A stretch of DNA of 46,850 nt from Myxococcota bacterium (GCA_023150835.1 JAKLKB010000108.1:1-46850); one strand, 5' to 3'; positions 16,880 through 26,275 are shown, numbered from the stretch's first letter. The notes: generated by a model not told the origin, from the letters alone. Numbers and translations: made by a program.

Positions 16880-18133
16880 ATGATCCTGAACCTCAACGAA
16901 CTCAAAACCAAAAAAATCACCGACCTGCACAGCATGGCACGCGAGATGGGCATCGAAAATGCGCCCGGTCTGCGTTTGCAAGAGTTGATCTTCGCGATCC
17001 TCCAAGCACAAACCGATCGCGAAGGCCAGATCTTCGGTGAAGGCGTCTTGGAAGTCCTTCCTGACGGCTTTGGTTTCCTGCGTTCCCCCGACTACAACTA
17101 TCTCCCCGGCCCCGACGATATCTATGTCTCCCCCTCCCAAATCCGCCGCTTTAATCTCCGTACAGGTGACACCATCTCGGGCCAGATCCGCCCCCCCAAA
17201 GAGTCGGAACGCTACTTCGCGCTCCTCAAAGTCGAACACATCAACTTTGAAGAACCCGAAGTCGCCCGCGAAAAAATCCTCTTCGACAACCTGACCCCTC
17301 TCTACCCCACTGAACGGCTCAATCTCGAACATTCTACGACTCAGTACGATATGCGTATCATCAACTTGCTTGCGCCGATCGGAAAAGGCCAGCGCGCTTT
17401 GATCGTTTCCCCTCCCCGCGCCGGAAAAACGGTCTTGATGCAGCACGTCGCCAACGCCATCACCACCAACAACCCCGAAGTCGCTTTGATCGTGTTGTTG
17501 ATCGACGAGCGTCCTGAAGAAGTGACCGATATGCAACGCTCTGTGAAGGGCGAAGTTGTCTCCTCGACCTTCGATGAACCCGCCGCCCGCCACGTCCAAG
17601 TCGCCGAGATGGTGATCGAAAAAGCCAAGCGCCTCGTCGAGCACAAACGTGATGTCGTGATCTTGCTTGACTCCATCACCCGCCTTGCTCGCGCCTACAA
17701 CGCTGTTGTCCCTCCCTCGGGCAAGATCCTCTCGGGTGGTGTCGACTCCAACGCACTTCACAAACCCAAGCGCTTCTTTGGCGCTGCCCGTAATATCGAA
17801 GAAGGCGGCTCCTTGACCATCATCGCAACCGCCTTGATCGATACAGGCTCGCGTATGGACGAAGTGATCTTTGAAGAATTCAAAGGTACGGGTAACTGCG
17901 AACTTCACCTCGATCGCAAGCTCATGGAAAAGCGTATCTTCCCCTGTCTCGATATCAACAAGTCGGGTACGCGAAAAGAAGAACTCTTGCTCTCTGACCT
18001 CGAACTCAACCGCGTTTGGGTTCTCCGTCAACTCCTCCACCCCCTCAACGTGATCGATTCGATGGAGTTCTTGCTTGATAAGGTCAGCCGCACCTCAAGC
18101 AACCAAGAATTCTTGGAGTCGATGAGTCAATAA
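16880..18133 (+). CDS. rho: Transcription termination factor Rho
   Basis: 417 residues, the standard size. It is a hexameric RNA-dependent ATPase that ends transcription at C-rich RNA. The N-terminal Rho domain is at residues 1-45 ([20 protein letters not shown]), followed by the cold-shock-like RNA-binding domain ([20 protein letters not shown]). The ATPase core has Walker A ([11 protein letters not shown]), Walker B ([16 protein letters not shown]), the Q-loop/R-loop region and the [12 protein letters not shown] segment. All are intact. The primary RNA-binding domain has no large insertion, unlike some high-GC groups. The gene appears monocistronic or is followed after 21 bp by the unknown membrane protein. 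Confidence 0.98.
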   Translation: MILNLNELKTKKITDLHSMAREMGIENAPGLRLQELIFAILQAQTDREGQIFGEGVLEVLPDGFGFLRSPDYNYLPGPDDIYVSPSQIRRFNLRTGDTISGQIRPPKESERYFALLKVEHINFEEPEVAREKILFDNLTPLYPTERLNLEHSTTQYDMRIINLLAPIGKGQRALIVSPPRAGKTVLMQHVANAITTNNPEVALIVLLIDERPEEVTDMQRSVKGEVVSSTFDEPAARHVQVAEMVIEKAKRLVEHKRDVVILLDSITRLARAYNAVVPPSGKILSGGVDSNALHKPKRFFGAARNIEEGGSLTIIATALIDTGSRMDEVIFEEFKGTGNCELHLDRKLMEKRIFPCLDINKSGTRKEELLLSDLELNRVWVLRQLLHPLNVIDSMEFLLDKVSRTSSNQEFLESMSQ

Positions 18134-18154
18134 TTCCCTTTCGCTTTGCCCGCG

Positions 18155-19255
18155 ATGGAGAACAGATTGCACCTCCCGTCTACCCGATGGTCGGAACGCT
18201 TGTTTTTGTGGCTCGCTCTTGCTGCTTCGGTGTTTGCGCTGTTTATGCACGTCGGTATCTACGCAACACGCCTTGACCGCAACGATTGGGCCGCTCCCAC
18301 AAGCTACATCCGTTCGCAATACCAACATGGCGATGCTGTCGCTTTGATCCCCCGTTGGGCCTTGATGGGCGCAGAGCCTCTGCGCGGACTGCCCGTTTTG
18401 TATGCCGAGCAGATCGCGCAAGAAGACCTCAGCCGTTACAAGCGGCTGTGGGTCTTGCGCGCTCCTTCGCTCGGCAAGTGGTGGTTTCAGCGGTCTTTTC
18501 AACATGATCTCGACGCTTTACAACGATTGTACTGGCGTCGAACGCACAAGCGTTTTGGCCCCATAGACGTTTCCCTCTTTCAGCTTCCTGCCTCTCCACG
18601 CCTTTTGTACGACTTTCTCTCTCTTGATACGCTTCGTAGGGCCGAAGTGGGCCTTGAGATGCCTCCTGACGCTCAACGCGTGCAAGGATGTCCGGCCTCT
18701 TCGCCTGTCGGACAAGTCGACTGGTTTCATCATTGGCGTGAACGACCCGGCTGGCATCATGGACCGCAACACTACTTTTTCGGACGTATCCTCCAAGAGA
18801 TCCAAGACACGCCCCGAGATTGTTTGTGGGCGATGCCCAAACGCTGCCAGATCTTGCATGTTCATTACCGCGATGTCCCGCTGGAGGGAGCGCTGGTCGT
18901 CGAACATGGCATCGGCACGCCTACCCCAAGCAATCTCGCGCCGACCATCCAGCCTTCTGGCACAGACGTGGAGATCGCGGTGTACGCTGAACATCGCTTG
19001 TTGCGCCGCTTTGTGGTGTCTCAAAAACAAGGCTGGCGACGTCATCACCTCGATCTTTCGGCGCATCTCTGGAAACAAAAACGTGGAAGTCTGGCCTTTG
19101 CGATCCGTCCCCTCGCCCCTTCGGATCGCCCGGGATACTGCTTTCGCGCAACCCTTCGCGAGATCCCCGTTCATCCTCGTAACGCCTTCCCTCCAAAACA
19201 TCGCAGTATCCGCCCTCACAACACTTCACACAAACAACCCAAACGCCCATCATAA
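18155..19255 (+). CDS. Unknown protein with one N-terminal membrane anchor
   Basis: 366 residues from the ATG at 18155 (a TTG three codons earlier is also open; neither has a clear ribosome-binding site). A basic start is followed by one membrane helix at about residues 17-40 (LFLWLALAASVFALFMHVGI). The remaining 320 residues should be periplasmic. They are rich in Trp, His, Arg and Pro, with segments such as YKRLWVLRAPSLGKWWFQ and VDWFHHWRERPGWHHGPQHY. I recognise no domain. The ADLxPRW-like stretch after the helix (GDAVALIPRWALMG) recalls periplasmic segments of some polysaccharide-related membrane proteins, but this is weak. It starts 21 bp after rho. Its last 17 codons lie in a tandem repeat, so the C-terminus may be an extension acquired by repeat growth. 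Confidence 0.7.
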   Translation: MENRLHLPSTRWSERLFLWLALAASVFALFMHVGIYATRLDRNDWAAPTSYIRSQYQHGDAVALIPRWALMGAEPLRGLPVLYAEQIAQEDLSRYKRLWVLRAPSLGKWWFQRSFQHDLDALQRLYWRRTHKRFGPIDVSLFQLPASPRLLYDFLSLDTLRRAEVGLEMPPDAQRVQGCPASSPVGQVDWFHHWRERPGWHHGPQHYFFGRILQEIQDTPRDCLWAMPKRCQILHVHYRDVPLEGALVVEHGIGTPTPSNLAPTIQPSGTDVEIAVYAEHRLLRRFVVSQKQGWRRHHLDLSAHLWKQKRGSLAFAIRPLAPSDRPGYCFRATLREIPVHPRNAFPPKHRSIRPHNTSHKQPKRPS

Positions 19256-19376
19256 CGCTGTCGCCCCATCACCACTACAGCATCCGCCCTCACAAAGCAT
19301 CACACAAACAAAACGCAGCAACGCCCCCACCCCGCAACGAACGCAGCATCCGCCCTCACAAAGCATCACACAAACA
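19203..19376. repeat. 35-bp direct repeats overlapping a gene end
   Basis: ATCCGCCCTCACAA followed by TCACACAAACAA occurs at 19208, 19282 and 19348 (spacing 74 and 66 bp). The first copy encodes the C-terminus of the upstream protein, the third overlaps the end of the convergent DUF457-like gene. Confidence 0.85.
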
Positions 19377-20187
19377 AGCAAAATGCCAACAACAACGCTG
19401 CCACCACGTAGATCCCGATCATCTCGTTGGCAAAGTCTTTCTTCCAAAAGCTAAAGGCTGTGCCAAAGGAGCGTTTGACTTTGATCGCCTTGCCATCGAA
19501 GTCTACAGAATAGATCTCGTCGAGGATCAAGTGCGAAAGCGCACCAAGCATCGCACAAGCCGCAAGCGCCAGCCGATCAGGCCAAGAGAATCGGTACATA
19601 AAGAGGTAGACCAGTTCGGCGTACACAAGGGCCACAGGCACGCTGTGGATCGCCCCTCGGTGGACTGTGATCGTCCGAAATATCGGCAGGCTGACTTGAA
19701 CCAAGATCGCGATCCCAACCATCAGCAGCCACGTTTGTACCCACGGCATCGGAAGCTGCTTAAAGAAAAACAGCGCAGGGATGGCGCAGATCGCCGCCAC
19801 AAGGATCGCTCGAAACGCCTCTCGAATGTACGTTCGCGTCACATGCTTTTTGCTGTAATCCCAAGGATAGAGCTGCTTGAAACCGAGATGCAGCAGCGAG
19901 TGGCAAGGGAATAACACGGCCAGACTCCAGAGTGTCCAACTTTCCCTTGCTTGGCCGTACACCGTGAGCGTGAGGACGGGGATAAAGGTAGAAAGCATCG
20001 CCGCGATGGTGTCGAGCGCGTGCCCTGTGTCGTGATCGACGTCTGGGATCATCCCCCCCACAAATCCCAAAAAAGCGCCTAGCGGTAAAACTTGCCATCC
20101 CACAACTGGATAAGCCATCTTGGCCGTTGCTGCGGCACTTACGCCGATCACTGTACCCCATGCGATATGTGTTTGATAATTCGCCAT
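19366..20187 (-). CDS. DUF457/YdjM-like membrane-bound metal-dependent hydrolase
   Basis: 273 residues from the ATG at 20187, which has GGAGG 4-5 nt upstream; 88 further upstream codons are unsupported. It has about six membrane helices. Conserved polar motifs of the family are present: His7 after the start (THIAWG), PDVDHD in the first loop, HRGAIHSVP, and HLILDEIYSVDFDG near the end, probably ligands of a metal. Family members are annotated as inner-membrane hydrolases, but the substrate is unknown. It lies 145 bp downstream of the lipoprotein at 20333 and could be the last gene of the sigma-factor operon. Confidence 0.8.
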   Translation of the reverse strand: MANYQTHIAWGTVIGVSAAATAKMAYPVVGWQVLPLGAFLGFVGGMIPDVDHDTGHALDTIAAMLSTFIPVLTLTVYGQARESWTLWSLAVLFPCHSLLHLGFKQLYPWDYSKKHVTRTYIREAFRAILVAAICAIPALFFFKQLPMPWVQTWLLMVGIAILVQVSLPIFRTITVHRGAIHSVPVALVYAELVYLFMYRFSWPDRLALAACAMLGALSHLILDEIYSVDFDGKAIKVKRSFGTAFSFWKKDFANEMIGIYVVAALLLAFCLFV

Positions 20188-20332
20188 CTGCCCTCCAAAG
20201 CCCGTTCGTGGTTGGGTGGTGCTTGTCTCGTGGTTGTGCGAACATGCACACAAAAGTTTCAGCGTGAGATCTTGGCGGTCTTGCCTTGGATCTTCAACCC
20301 CCCCATCTGCTTTCCATCCCCCGTCGTGTGCG

Positions 20333-21064
20333 CTAGTTGGCTGCTTTGCACCGCTTTTGAGCGTCGAGACAATCTTTTTGTGCGTTGACGCAGCTTGTTT
20401 GAAACGTGGGGCGTTCGGGATGTCGTGCTGCGATCTTGCAGATCCGCTCACTGATGCGGCAGATCATCTGCGCAGACCGACAGATCCGCTCTTTTGGGGT
20501 CAGTTGGCGATAAGCCATCGTGCGCGGCGGTGGTGGAGCCCACCAAGGCCGCGTACGAGTAATCTGTACGGCTTCTCGCCTTCTTTGTGGCTCGTCCTCC
20601 GTTTGAGGATGGCTCGGTTGTGCGCGGGGGGTGAGATCTTGTTGCTTGGCTGTGGTGGGGCGAGATTGCGATTGCTGCGAGCCGTTTGTCGCGCCCGCCC
20701 TAACGAGAGTCTCTTGATCTTTGGTGCCTTGTCTTTGGACCACCTTTCGGCCTTGGATCTCGTTGATCCATCCGCTCAGTTGGGCGATCTCGGTTTTTGC
20801 TTTTTCGATCTCGCTGGGGAGTCCTTCGTCCATTTTCTTGGAGACTCGGTAGTCCAATGCGCTCGGTGCATCCGAACGCATCGACTGTTTTGAGATCGAG
20901 CAACCCGCTAAACCCCACACGCTCAACACGATCACACACCATTCCCCGAACATTCTAAGAAGATGGCTCCCGCGTCTCGTAACGACTGTTCTGGGGCCGC
21001 TGGTGTCGTTTGCCTTCCATGATGCCATCCAACGGCCCGAGGGTTCGTACTTGTGGGCGATCAT
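20333..21064 (-). CDS. Lipoprotein with long N-region and Cys-rich C-terminus
   Basis: 243 residues. The ATG at 21064 has AAGGAG 6 nt upstream and overlaps the previous stop codon as ATGA, so coupling is likely. The hydrophobic segment and lipobox (VWGLAGC, Cys55) lie unusually far from this start; an internal ATG at codon 38 would give a compact signal but lacks a ribosome-binding site. After the anchor come a helical segment, a Gln/Ser/Thr/Pro-rich linker (residues about 110-170) and a C-terminal module with the pattern RICRSAQMICRISERICKIA then CVNAQKDCLDAQKRC. The regular Cys spacing suggests helices paired by disulphides. I do not recognise the family. It is the fourth gene of the sigma-factor cluster. 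Confidence 0.75.
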   Translation of the reverse strand: MIAHKYEPSGRWMASWKANDTSGPRTVVTRRGSHLLRMFGEWCVIVLSVWGLAGCSISKQSMRSDAPSALDYRVSKKMDEGLPSEIEKAKTEIAQLSGWINEIQGRKVVQRQGTKDQETLVRAGATNGSQQSQSRPTTAKQQDLTPRAQPSHPQTEDEPQRRREAVQITRTRPWWAPPPPRTMAYRQLTPKERICRSAQMICRISERICKIAARHPERPTFQTSCVNAQKDCLDAQKRCKAAN

Positions 21065-21684
21065 GGCTGTCTCCTTTGCGTCGCATCTTGCGGCGTACTC
21101 GGGCGAAGCACACCCGCTCCTTGTCTCGCTTGTTGCACGCGGCGGATCACTTCTTTGTTGATCTCGATCGATCGTTGGTACGCAACCAAAGCCGCTTCGA
21201 GTTTTTTTCGCTGCTCCAAGATCTGCCCTTGGATGTGATAAAGCTGCGCAAGATAAAATGATGCGGTCTCGTTGCCATAACGCTGTAGCGCCCGTTGGAT
21301 CACTTCTTCGGCCTGTTGCCCTCTCCCCAAACGAAGCAACACCGAAGCCTTGCGGCCCCACGCATCCAAGATCGCCTCTTGCCCTGCCTCAAACGTCCGA
21401 TCGATCGGTAGATCCAACACCGCATCCAGTTCTCTTAGTCCGCGCTCGACTTGTTTTTGCTCGAAAAGCACCGAAGCGCGGCGGTGATGGCTTCGTGCGA
21501 TCAACAATACCGATAATTCCGCCTCTTGGCGTTTGCGCTGTTCTTTGCGGATCTGTTGCTGCCGCACTCCGTCGCTCGCTTCCTCGTGGCCCTTGGTGGT
21601 GCAGCCCCATCCCAAGGCCAAGACCGCGACCCAGCACCAAATGCCCCAGCGCTCCAAACGCAAACTCCCGTATTTAGCGCACAT
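21061..21684 (-). CDS. TPR-type lipoprotein
   Basis: 207 residues from the ATG at 21684, which overlaps the end of the upstream gene by 11 bp. The signal segment ends LALGWGC (Cys28), an atypical lipobox with Trp at -2. The rest is helical with tetratricopeptide-like repeats: RRASVLFEQKQVERGLRELD, GRKASVLLRLGRGQQAEEVI and YHIQGQILEQRKKLEAALVA. TPR lipoproteins serve as scaffolds in the outer membrane. Its place behind an ECF sigma factor and a one-TM protein suggests an envelope function under that regulator. Confidence 0.8.
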   Translation of the reverse strand: MCAKYGSLRLERWGIWCWVAVLALGWGCTTKGHEEASDGVRQQQIRKEQRKRQEAELSVLLIARSHHRRASVLFEQKQVERGLRELDAVLDLPIDRTFEAGQEAILDAWGRKASVLLRLGRGQQAEEVIQRALQRYGNETASFYLAQLYHIQGQILEQRKKLEAALVAYQRSIEINKEVIRRVQQARQGAGVLRPSTPQDATQRRQP

Positions 21685-22372
21685 TCGATGCCCCCAGATC
21701 TTCAATCCATTGATCTTGGCGCTGCTCTCGATAATAGCGCAACACATGACCCAAACGCTCCGAAGCATCCCGAGTCACCGCAAACGGATCCACTCCATTC
21801 GGCCACGGACCCTGTGCCGCCGCTGAGATCTCAACCTTCGTAAGCCTCGATGATGGCGGCTTTTCGATGTTCCATACACCCGCTACCACCCACATCACGC
21901 AGCCCAACGCCGCCAAACCCCACACGGGCCGCCATGCCGACACAGGCCGCCACACCGAGGCTTGCTGCAACCATGACACCCAACGCGACCACCACCACTC
22001 TGCTCGGTTCTCGGTATCCGCTTTTTTCTCGACATAGGCGGCCTCGACGACCCTCAAGCGATCCGCCGAAGAAACCGAAGACTCAAGGATGCGCTCGATC
22101 GGGATCGCAAGCGCCGAACCAAACAGCGCATCTCCGATCCTTGCAAAAGCCTCTTTCGATAAGGTCGCAGGGAGCGCGCTGTGACGCAGCAAGCCAGCCA
22201 TCTCGCCTGCTTTCTCTGCGTCGATCTCTGCCTCGATCCCTGCGCCGATCTCTTCGTAGCCTTCGCCTTTTTCTATCTCCCACAACGCCTCTTCCTCCCA
22301 CATCGCATCCATCGTACGCAACGCGGTCTTGCTTGGCTTCTCTTGTTTTTCTTTCGGATCACTCGCCGTCAT
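21674..22372 (-). CDS. One-TM protein, putative anti-sigma factor
   Basis: 232 residues from the ATG at 22372, preceded by GGAGGAG at good spacing, overlapping the sigma-factor gene by 14 bp. The acidic N-terminal cytosolic part (about 1-130) includes EEEALWEIEKGEGYEEIGAG and a segment resembling zf-HC2-type anti-sigma domains in position, but with no zinc-binding HxxxCxxC. One membrane helix lies at about 155-178 (LAALGCVMWVVAGVW), followed by about 50 external residues. Gene order, overlap and topology match ECF sigma/anti-sigma pairs; sequence alone does not prove it. Confidence 0.65.
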   Translation of the reverse strand: MTASDPKEKQEKPSKTALRTMDAMWEEEALWEIEKGEGYEEIGAGIEAEIDAEKAGEMAGLLRHSALPATLSKEAFARIGDALFGSALAIPIERILESSVSSADRLRVVEAAYVEKKADTENRAEWWWSRWVSWLQQASVWRPVSAWRPVWGLAALGCVMWVVAGVWNIEKPPSSRLTKVEISAAAQGPWPNGVDPFAVTRDASERLGHVLRYYREQRQDQWIEDLGASNVR

Positions 22373-22973
22373 GGCGCTCCTCCTCTTCTTCCCAACACCG
22401 ACGAAACGACAACAACGCCCGATGCAACAGCACATCAAAGGTTCCTAGCTTGATATCGAGCGCCGAGGCACAGTCTTCGCGGCTCTTTTCTTCAAACAAA
22501 CGCATCTTCAACGCCAGACGATAGCGCGGATTCAGCCGTTCCATCAGGCGATGCACCCGCTCTTTTAACAAACGCTGCTCTTGATCCTCACTCAACAACC
22601 GCTCCGCCGTGTCCGAAGGTGTAAGCTGATCGAGCATCTCACGATAAGCCCCTTGACCTCGCGCTTCCCTCTGGCGTCTTCGATGCACATCCAACGCCCG
22701 ATTCCGTGCGATCCGCGCCAACCACGGAAAGATCCCGTACGCTGGATTCCACGCATACGTCCCGATCTTTTCCATCGCCGTCGCAAAAGTCTCTTTCAAA
22801 AGATCCTCCGCCATTCCTACATCCGCCACCGACGGGTAGATCACTTGACGATACAACCGCTCCGCAAAGGCCCGATAAAGCGCTGCCATCGCCGCACGAT
22901 CTCCTTGCTGTGCAACCCTCACCAGCGCCTCTTCGGTCTCTCTTGATAACGTCTTCTCTGCTTCGCTACGCAT
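22359..22973 (-). CDS. ECF-type RNA polymerase sigma factor
   Basis: 204 residues, the size of an ECF sigma factor. Region 2 spans about residues 20-100 (DRAAMAALYRAFAERLYRQV, AEDLLKETFATAMEKI, IFPWLARIARNRALDVHRRR), region 4 about 135-190 (LNPRYRLALKMRLFEEKSRE then LDIKLGTFDVLLHRALLSFR). The region 2 motif DLLKETF is close to the common DLxQETF. It is the first gene of an overlapping four-gene set and probably autoregulates it. No strong ribosome-binding site precedes the ATG. Confidence 0.9.
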   Translation of the reverse strand: MRSEAEKTLSRETEEALVRVAQQGDRAAMAALYRAFAERLYRQVIYPSVADVGMAEDLLKETFATAMEKIGTYAWNPAYGIFPWLARIARNRALDVHRRRQREARGQGAYREMLDQLTPSDTAERLLSEDQEQRLLKERVHRLMERLNPRYRLALKMRLFEEKSREDCASALDIKLGTFDVLLHRALLSFRRCWEEEEERHDGE

Positions 22974-23181
22974 CGCTCTTGCTAACTTCTACGCCCGATC
23001 TCACAGCCATCCTGCCGCCTTAACGCTCACCGTTTGTTTTCCTTACATCGGATTTGGGTTCGCCGTTTGTTGTTCTTCTCAAAGCATCGTTTTCAACTAG
23101 ACTTCGTTGGGAGTATCACTCCTGCTTGTTTTTTTCTCGGCAGGACGGGCTTTTTAAACTCTACTAAAAAGTAGGAGAATT

Positions 23182-24558
23182 GTGCTCAACTTCGCTTTCT
23201 GCCAAAACGATAATGGTTTGGAAAGAGCCATCTCAGCTTTTTGGCAAGAAAAGGGCAGAATACACTTGAACACAAGATTGTCGACAACACATCGGAGATA
23301 TCGGGCTTGGCTCTCGTGGATGACGAGCTTGTTTTTCTTGGGAAGCGGGATTTGGGGGGCGGGCTTTGGATGCACAACGCCTACATCGACCGAACCATCC
23401 GCCGAAACCGCCCAAGAATCCGAAACCACCGACGGCGCACCCGCAGACGTCTCCCCTGAGAACAACCCCGACCAAATCGCGATCCTCAAACCCAAAGTCA
23501 TCGCCACGATCTCGCCCGAAGTGACGGTCTTTCCGTTGCCTGAAAAACTCAAGGGCAAAGAGGTGTTGCGCTTTGCCAGCGTTTCGGGCGGAGACACCTT
23601 GATCGGCGGAGTCGGTGGCTTTTTTGTTCTCAAAGAAAAGACTTTTACTCTCGCAAGCGATCAAGTCGATGTGATCGGCATCGCTCCTTGGTTGCAGGGC
23701 GGGTTTGCCGTCGCAACTTCCGATCGCATCTACCTTTGGGACAGCCAACTCCAGACCACGCTTTTGCATCAACAACTCGCAAACAGCCCGATCACCGCGT
23801 TGGCGGCTTATCGCGAAGGCTCTCTTTGGATCGGAACCCGCGACAAGCTCTGGCGCTATGAAAATGAGCGTCTTGTTTCTTTCGATGATATCAAAGGTGT
23901 GCGCTCTCTTTTGTGGATCGCCTCTCTCAAAACGTTGATCGTCAAAAACCTCGATGGGATGGACGTGATCCTCCGACAAGACGATCTTGGACGATGGCAA
24001 CAACGCAGCTTTGAAAGCGAAGGCGTTGCGTTGCGCGAAACCACCGCTGCATGGTGGCCTTATCGCATCCAACCCAACGAAAAAAACGAGGAGACGCTGG
24101 CGTTGCAACAGATCGCCCTCGAAGCCACTTCGGGCTTTGCGTGGGTCTTCACTCCGACTGAGCTTTTCCGCATCGAAGGAGATGACGCCTCCAAGATGCC
24201 CCGACCTTCCGCCATATCCGCTGATATCTCGTTGATCCACAGCGCAAGTGACGGAACGCTTTGGGTTGCCGATCGCCAAAACCTCGTTCGCATCGGACAA
24301 GCCACCTCTTCTATCACTTACAGCCAACATATCGCACCGTTTCTCTCGAAGACGCGATGCACCAACTGCCACGCAAGTGTGGGTGGTCAAGCTTTCCCCC
24401 TCGAAACGTACGAACAAGTCAAGCCACGCGCACAAAAGATCGTGGATGCACTCAGCGCCGCGCCCGGTGTCCTCGCCATGCCCCCCGCAGGTTATCCCCT
24501 TGTGGGCGGAGACGCCGCCTTGATCGAGCGCTGGATCAAAGATGGTTCGAAAGAATAA
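23182..24558 (+). CDS. Lipoprotein with beta-propeller-like body and C-terminal CxxCH
   Basis: 458 residues if translation begins at the GTG at 23182, which follows AGGAG at 4 nt. The lipobox-like GAGFGC (Cys64) is then far from the start; TTG 23266 or ATG 23320 would give ordinary signals but have weaker ribosome-binding sites. The middle (about 100-370) has repeated strand patterns (TALAAYREGSLWIGTRDKLW, DGTLWVADRQNLVRIG), like a two-component-sensor or WD-type propeller. The C-terminus carries a haem-attachment motif CTNCH (393-397) with a downstream MPPAGYPL, as in cytochrome c domains with a Met ligand. First gene of the operon with the DUF1549/DUF1501 proteins. Confidence 0.8.
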   Translation: MLNFAFCQNDNGLERAISAFWQEKGRIHLNTRLSTTHRRYRAWLSWMTSLFFLGSGIWGAGFGCTTPTSTEPSAETAQESETTDGAPADVSPENNPDQIAILKPKVIATISPEVTVFPLPEKLKGKEVLRFASVSGGDTLIGGVGGFFVLKEKTFTLASDQVDVIGIAPWLQGGFAVATSDRIYLWDSQLQTTLLHQQLANSPITALAAYREGSLWIGTRDKLWRYENERLVSFDDIKGVRSLLWIASLKTLIVKNLDGMDVILRQDDLGRWQQRSFESEGVALRETTAAWWPYRIQPNEKNEETLALQQIALEATSGFAWVFTPTELFRIEGDDASKMPRPSAISADISLIHSASDGTLWVADRQNLVRIGQATSSITYSQHIAPFLSKTRCTNCHASVGGQAFPLETYEQVKPRAQKIVDALSAAPGVLAMPPAGYPLVGGDAALIERWIKDGSKE

Positions 24559-24629
24559 CTCGCTTTTGCTGGCGAAGACATCGTGTGCCGCCCCACGATC
24601 TTCGCGTCCTTTGGGCGTTGGAGTCCGAG

Positions 24630-26264
24630 ATGAGAACCCGCACCCTCTTGTTCTCTTTGCTGTGCGTCGGAGGACTGGCCTTGTTTGGCTTGGCCTCTTC
24701 TCAAGCACAGGTCTGCGAGGCGGTTGAACCCCAGATCGCCTTGCAATACCTTCGTCGCCTCAGTTTGGATCTTCGCGGTCGTTTGCCTTCGTATGAAGAG
24801 TTAGAAAAAGTCTCCAAGGACAAACAAGTCCCTGACGAGATGATCGACAAGATGATCCAATCCCCCGAGATCTTGGAGCAGTTGCACGCTTATCACCGCG
24901 ATCTGTTGTGGGCCAACTTTGAAAACCTCCGCATCTCTAACCAAAACTGGCGACTCGATCCGATGTCTGGCAGCATCTATCGCACCACCAGCACCACGCG
25001 GCGCCTTTATTATCGTGGAACCGACCGCACCGAATGTCTCAATGAACCCGCCAAATACGACACTTCGGGCAACCTACTCTGCAAAAAAGCCGATGGTTCC
25101 TATGAGTCCTGCAAAGCCATCCAGATCCGACGCAACCTCGCCCTCGGCGAAGTCGGCCAAGAAGGCTACGTCATGGTCGCGCCCTATTGGGATCCCACGA
25201 TCAAAGTCAAAGTCTGCGCGCTCGATGCCCAAGACGCTACACAAGCCGATTGGGGCGGTCGTACCTTCAATTGCGAAACCGACGTCCGTCCCACTTGTGG
25301 GTGCGGCCCTGATCTGCGTTGGTGCTTTAACAGCAGCGTCTCTGAACGCGAAGTCAACGGCGCTCTCGTCGATCAAATGCTCCGATTCACCGAAGATATC
25401 GTCCGAAACAACCGCCCTTACACCGAGATCATGCTCGGAAACCAAGTCGAAGTGAACGGGCCGATCTCTCACTTCCTCCGCTATCAGTCCAAGACCAGCA
25501 CCGTCTTTGGCTCTCCCGAAGTCGACTACACCATCCCCGAGATCCCTTACGCTCAAAAAGAAACATGGGTCAAAGTCCGACGCAGCGGCCTTCATGCAGG
25601 CATCCTGACGCTCCCCGGATTCCTTCTCAAATTCGGCTCCAACCGTGGACGCGCCAACCGCTTTTACAACGCTTTTCTCTGCCAGTTCTTTCAAGCTCCC
25701 CCCGGCGGACTTCCCGCTGCCAACGACAACTGCCACGTCGAACCCAACCTGATGAAGCGTTGCGGATGCAACTTTTGCCACCAAGCCGTCGAACCCGCAG
25801 CCGCCCATTGGGGGCGCTTTGCAGAAGCTGGTTTCTCCCCACTCACCGACCTTTCCAAGTATCCCAAGTTTGATCCCAACTGCGCCAAGCCCAGCGCCAG
25901 CGGAAACGCCAATTGCCGCCGACTCTACTTTATTTCCCCCAATCACCCAGACGAAGAGCGTTATCGCGGGATGCTGTTGTCGTATTTGTTTGCCGATGCC
26001 CATCCCGCCGGCAAACACTTTGAGCAAAATATCGAGCAAGGCCCGCGCCTTATCGCCAACGAAGCCATCCAAAGCGGCAAGTTTGCCGCCTGCACCACCC
26101 GCAAGATGTGGGGATGGTTTGTGGGGACGGAACTCCAACCCCAACAAGAACAGCGCATCTCCCAATACGCCGAACGTTTCAAACAATCGGGTTACAACTT
26201 GCTCACCTTGGTCAAAGCGCTGGTCTCCAGCGAAGAATACCGCCAAGGCCGTCTGACGAAATAA
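24630..26264 (+). CDS. Secreted DUF1549-like protein with CxxCH motif
   Basis: 544 residues from the ATG at 24630 (GGAG 6 nt upstream). A signal peptide ends about SSQA at residue 25. YLRRLSLDLRGRLPSYEELE matches the start of DUF1549 domains, found in planctomycete and myxobacterial secreted proteins together with DUF1501/DUF1553/DUF1585. A CNFCH motif at 380-384 is a possible covalent haem site, and a second Cys-rich stretch (TCGCGPDLRWC) precedes it. The C-terminal SEEYRQGRLTK is like the end of DUF1585 proteins. Function unknown; the family is thought to act with DUF1501 partners outside the inner membrane. The stop lies 11 bp before the next gene. Confidence 0.82.
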   Translation: MRTRTLLFSLLCVGGLALFGLASSQAQVCEAVEPQIALQYLRRLSLDLRGRLPSYEELEKVSKDKQVPDEMIDKMIQSPEILEQLHAYHRDLLWANFENLRISNQNWRLDPMSGSIYRTTSTTRRLYYRGTDRTECLNEPAKYDTSGNLLCKKADGSYESCKAIQIRRNLALGEVGQEGYVMVAPYWDPTIKVKVCALDAQDATQADWGGRTFNCETDVRPTCGCGPDLRWCFNSSVSEREVNGALVDQMLRFTEDIVRNNRPYTEIMLGNQVEVNGPISHFLRYQSKTSTVFGSPEVDYTIPEIPYAQKETWVKVRRSGLHAGILTLPGFLLKFGSNRGRANRFYNAFLCQFFQAPPGGLPAANDNCHVEPNLMKRCGCNFCHQAVEPAAAHWGRFAEAGFSPLTDLSKYPKFDPNCAKPSASGNANCRRLYFISPNHPDEERYRGMLLSYLFADAHPAGKHFEQNIEQGPRLIANEAIQSGKFAACTTRKMWGWFVGTELQPQQEQRISQYAERFKQSGYNLLTLVKALVSSEEYRQGRLTK

Positions 26265-26275
26265 GGAGGACTCTC

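Noticed and set aside
16865-18040. 391-codon frame antisense to rho
   Set aside because: Shadow of rho; Asp/Gly/Val-rich composition typical of antisense frames in GC-rich genes.
23233-24708. 491-codon frame antisense to the propeller lipoprotein
   Set aside because: Crosses a gene boundary and lacks coding features.
25074-26246. 390-codon frame antisense to the DUF1549-like gene
   Set aside because: No domain or ribosome-binding site; the sense gene has CxxCH, signal peptide and operon context.
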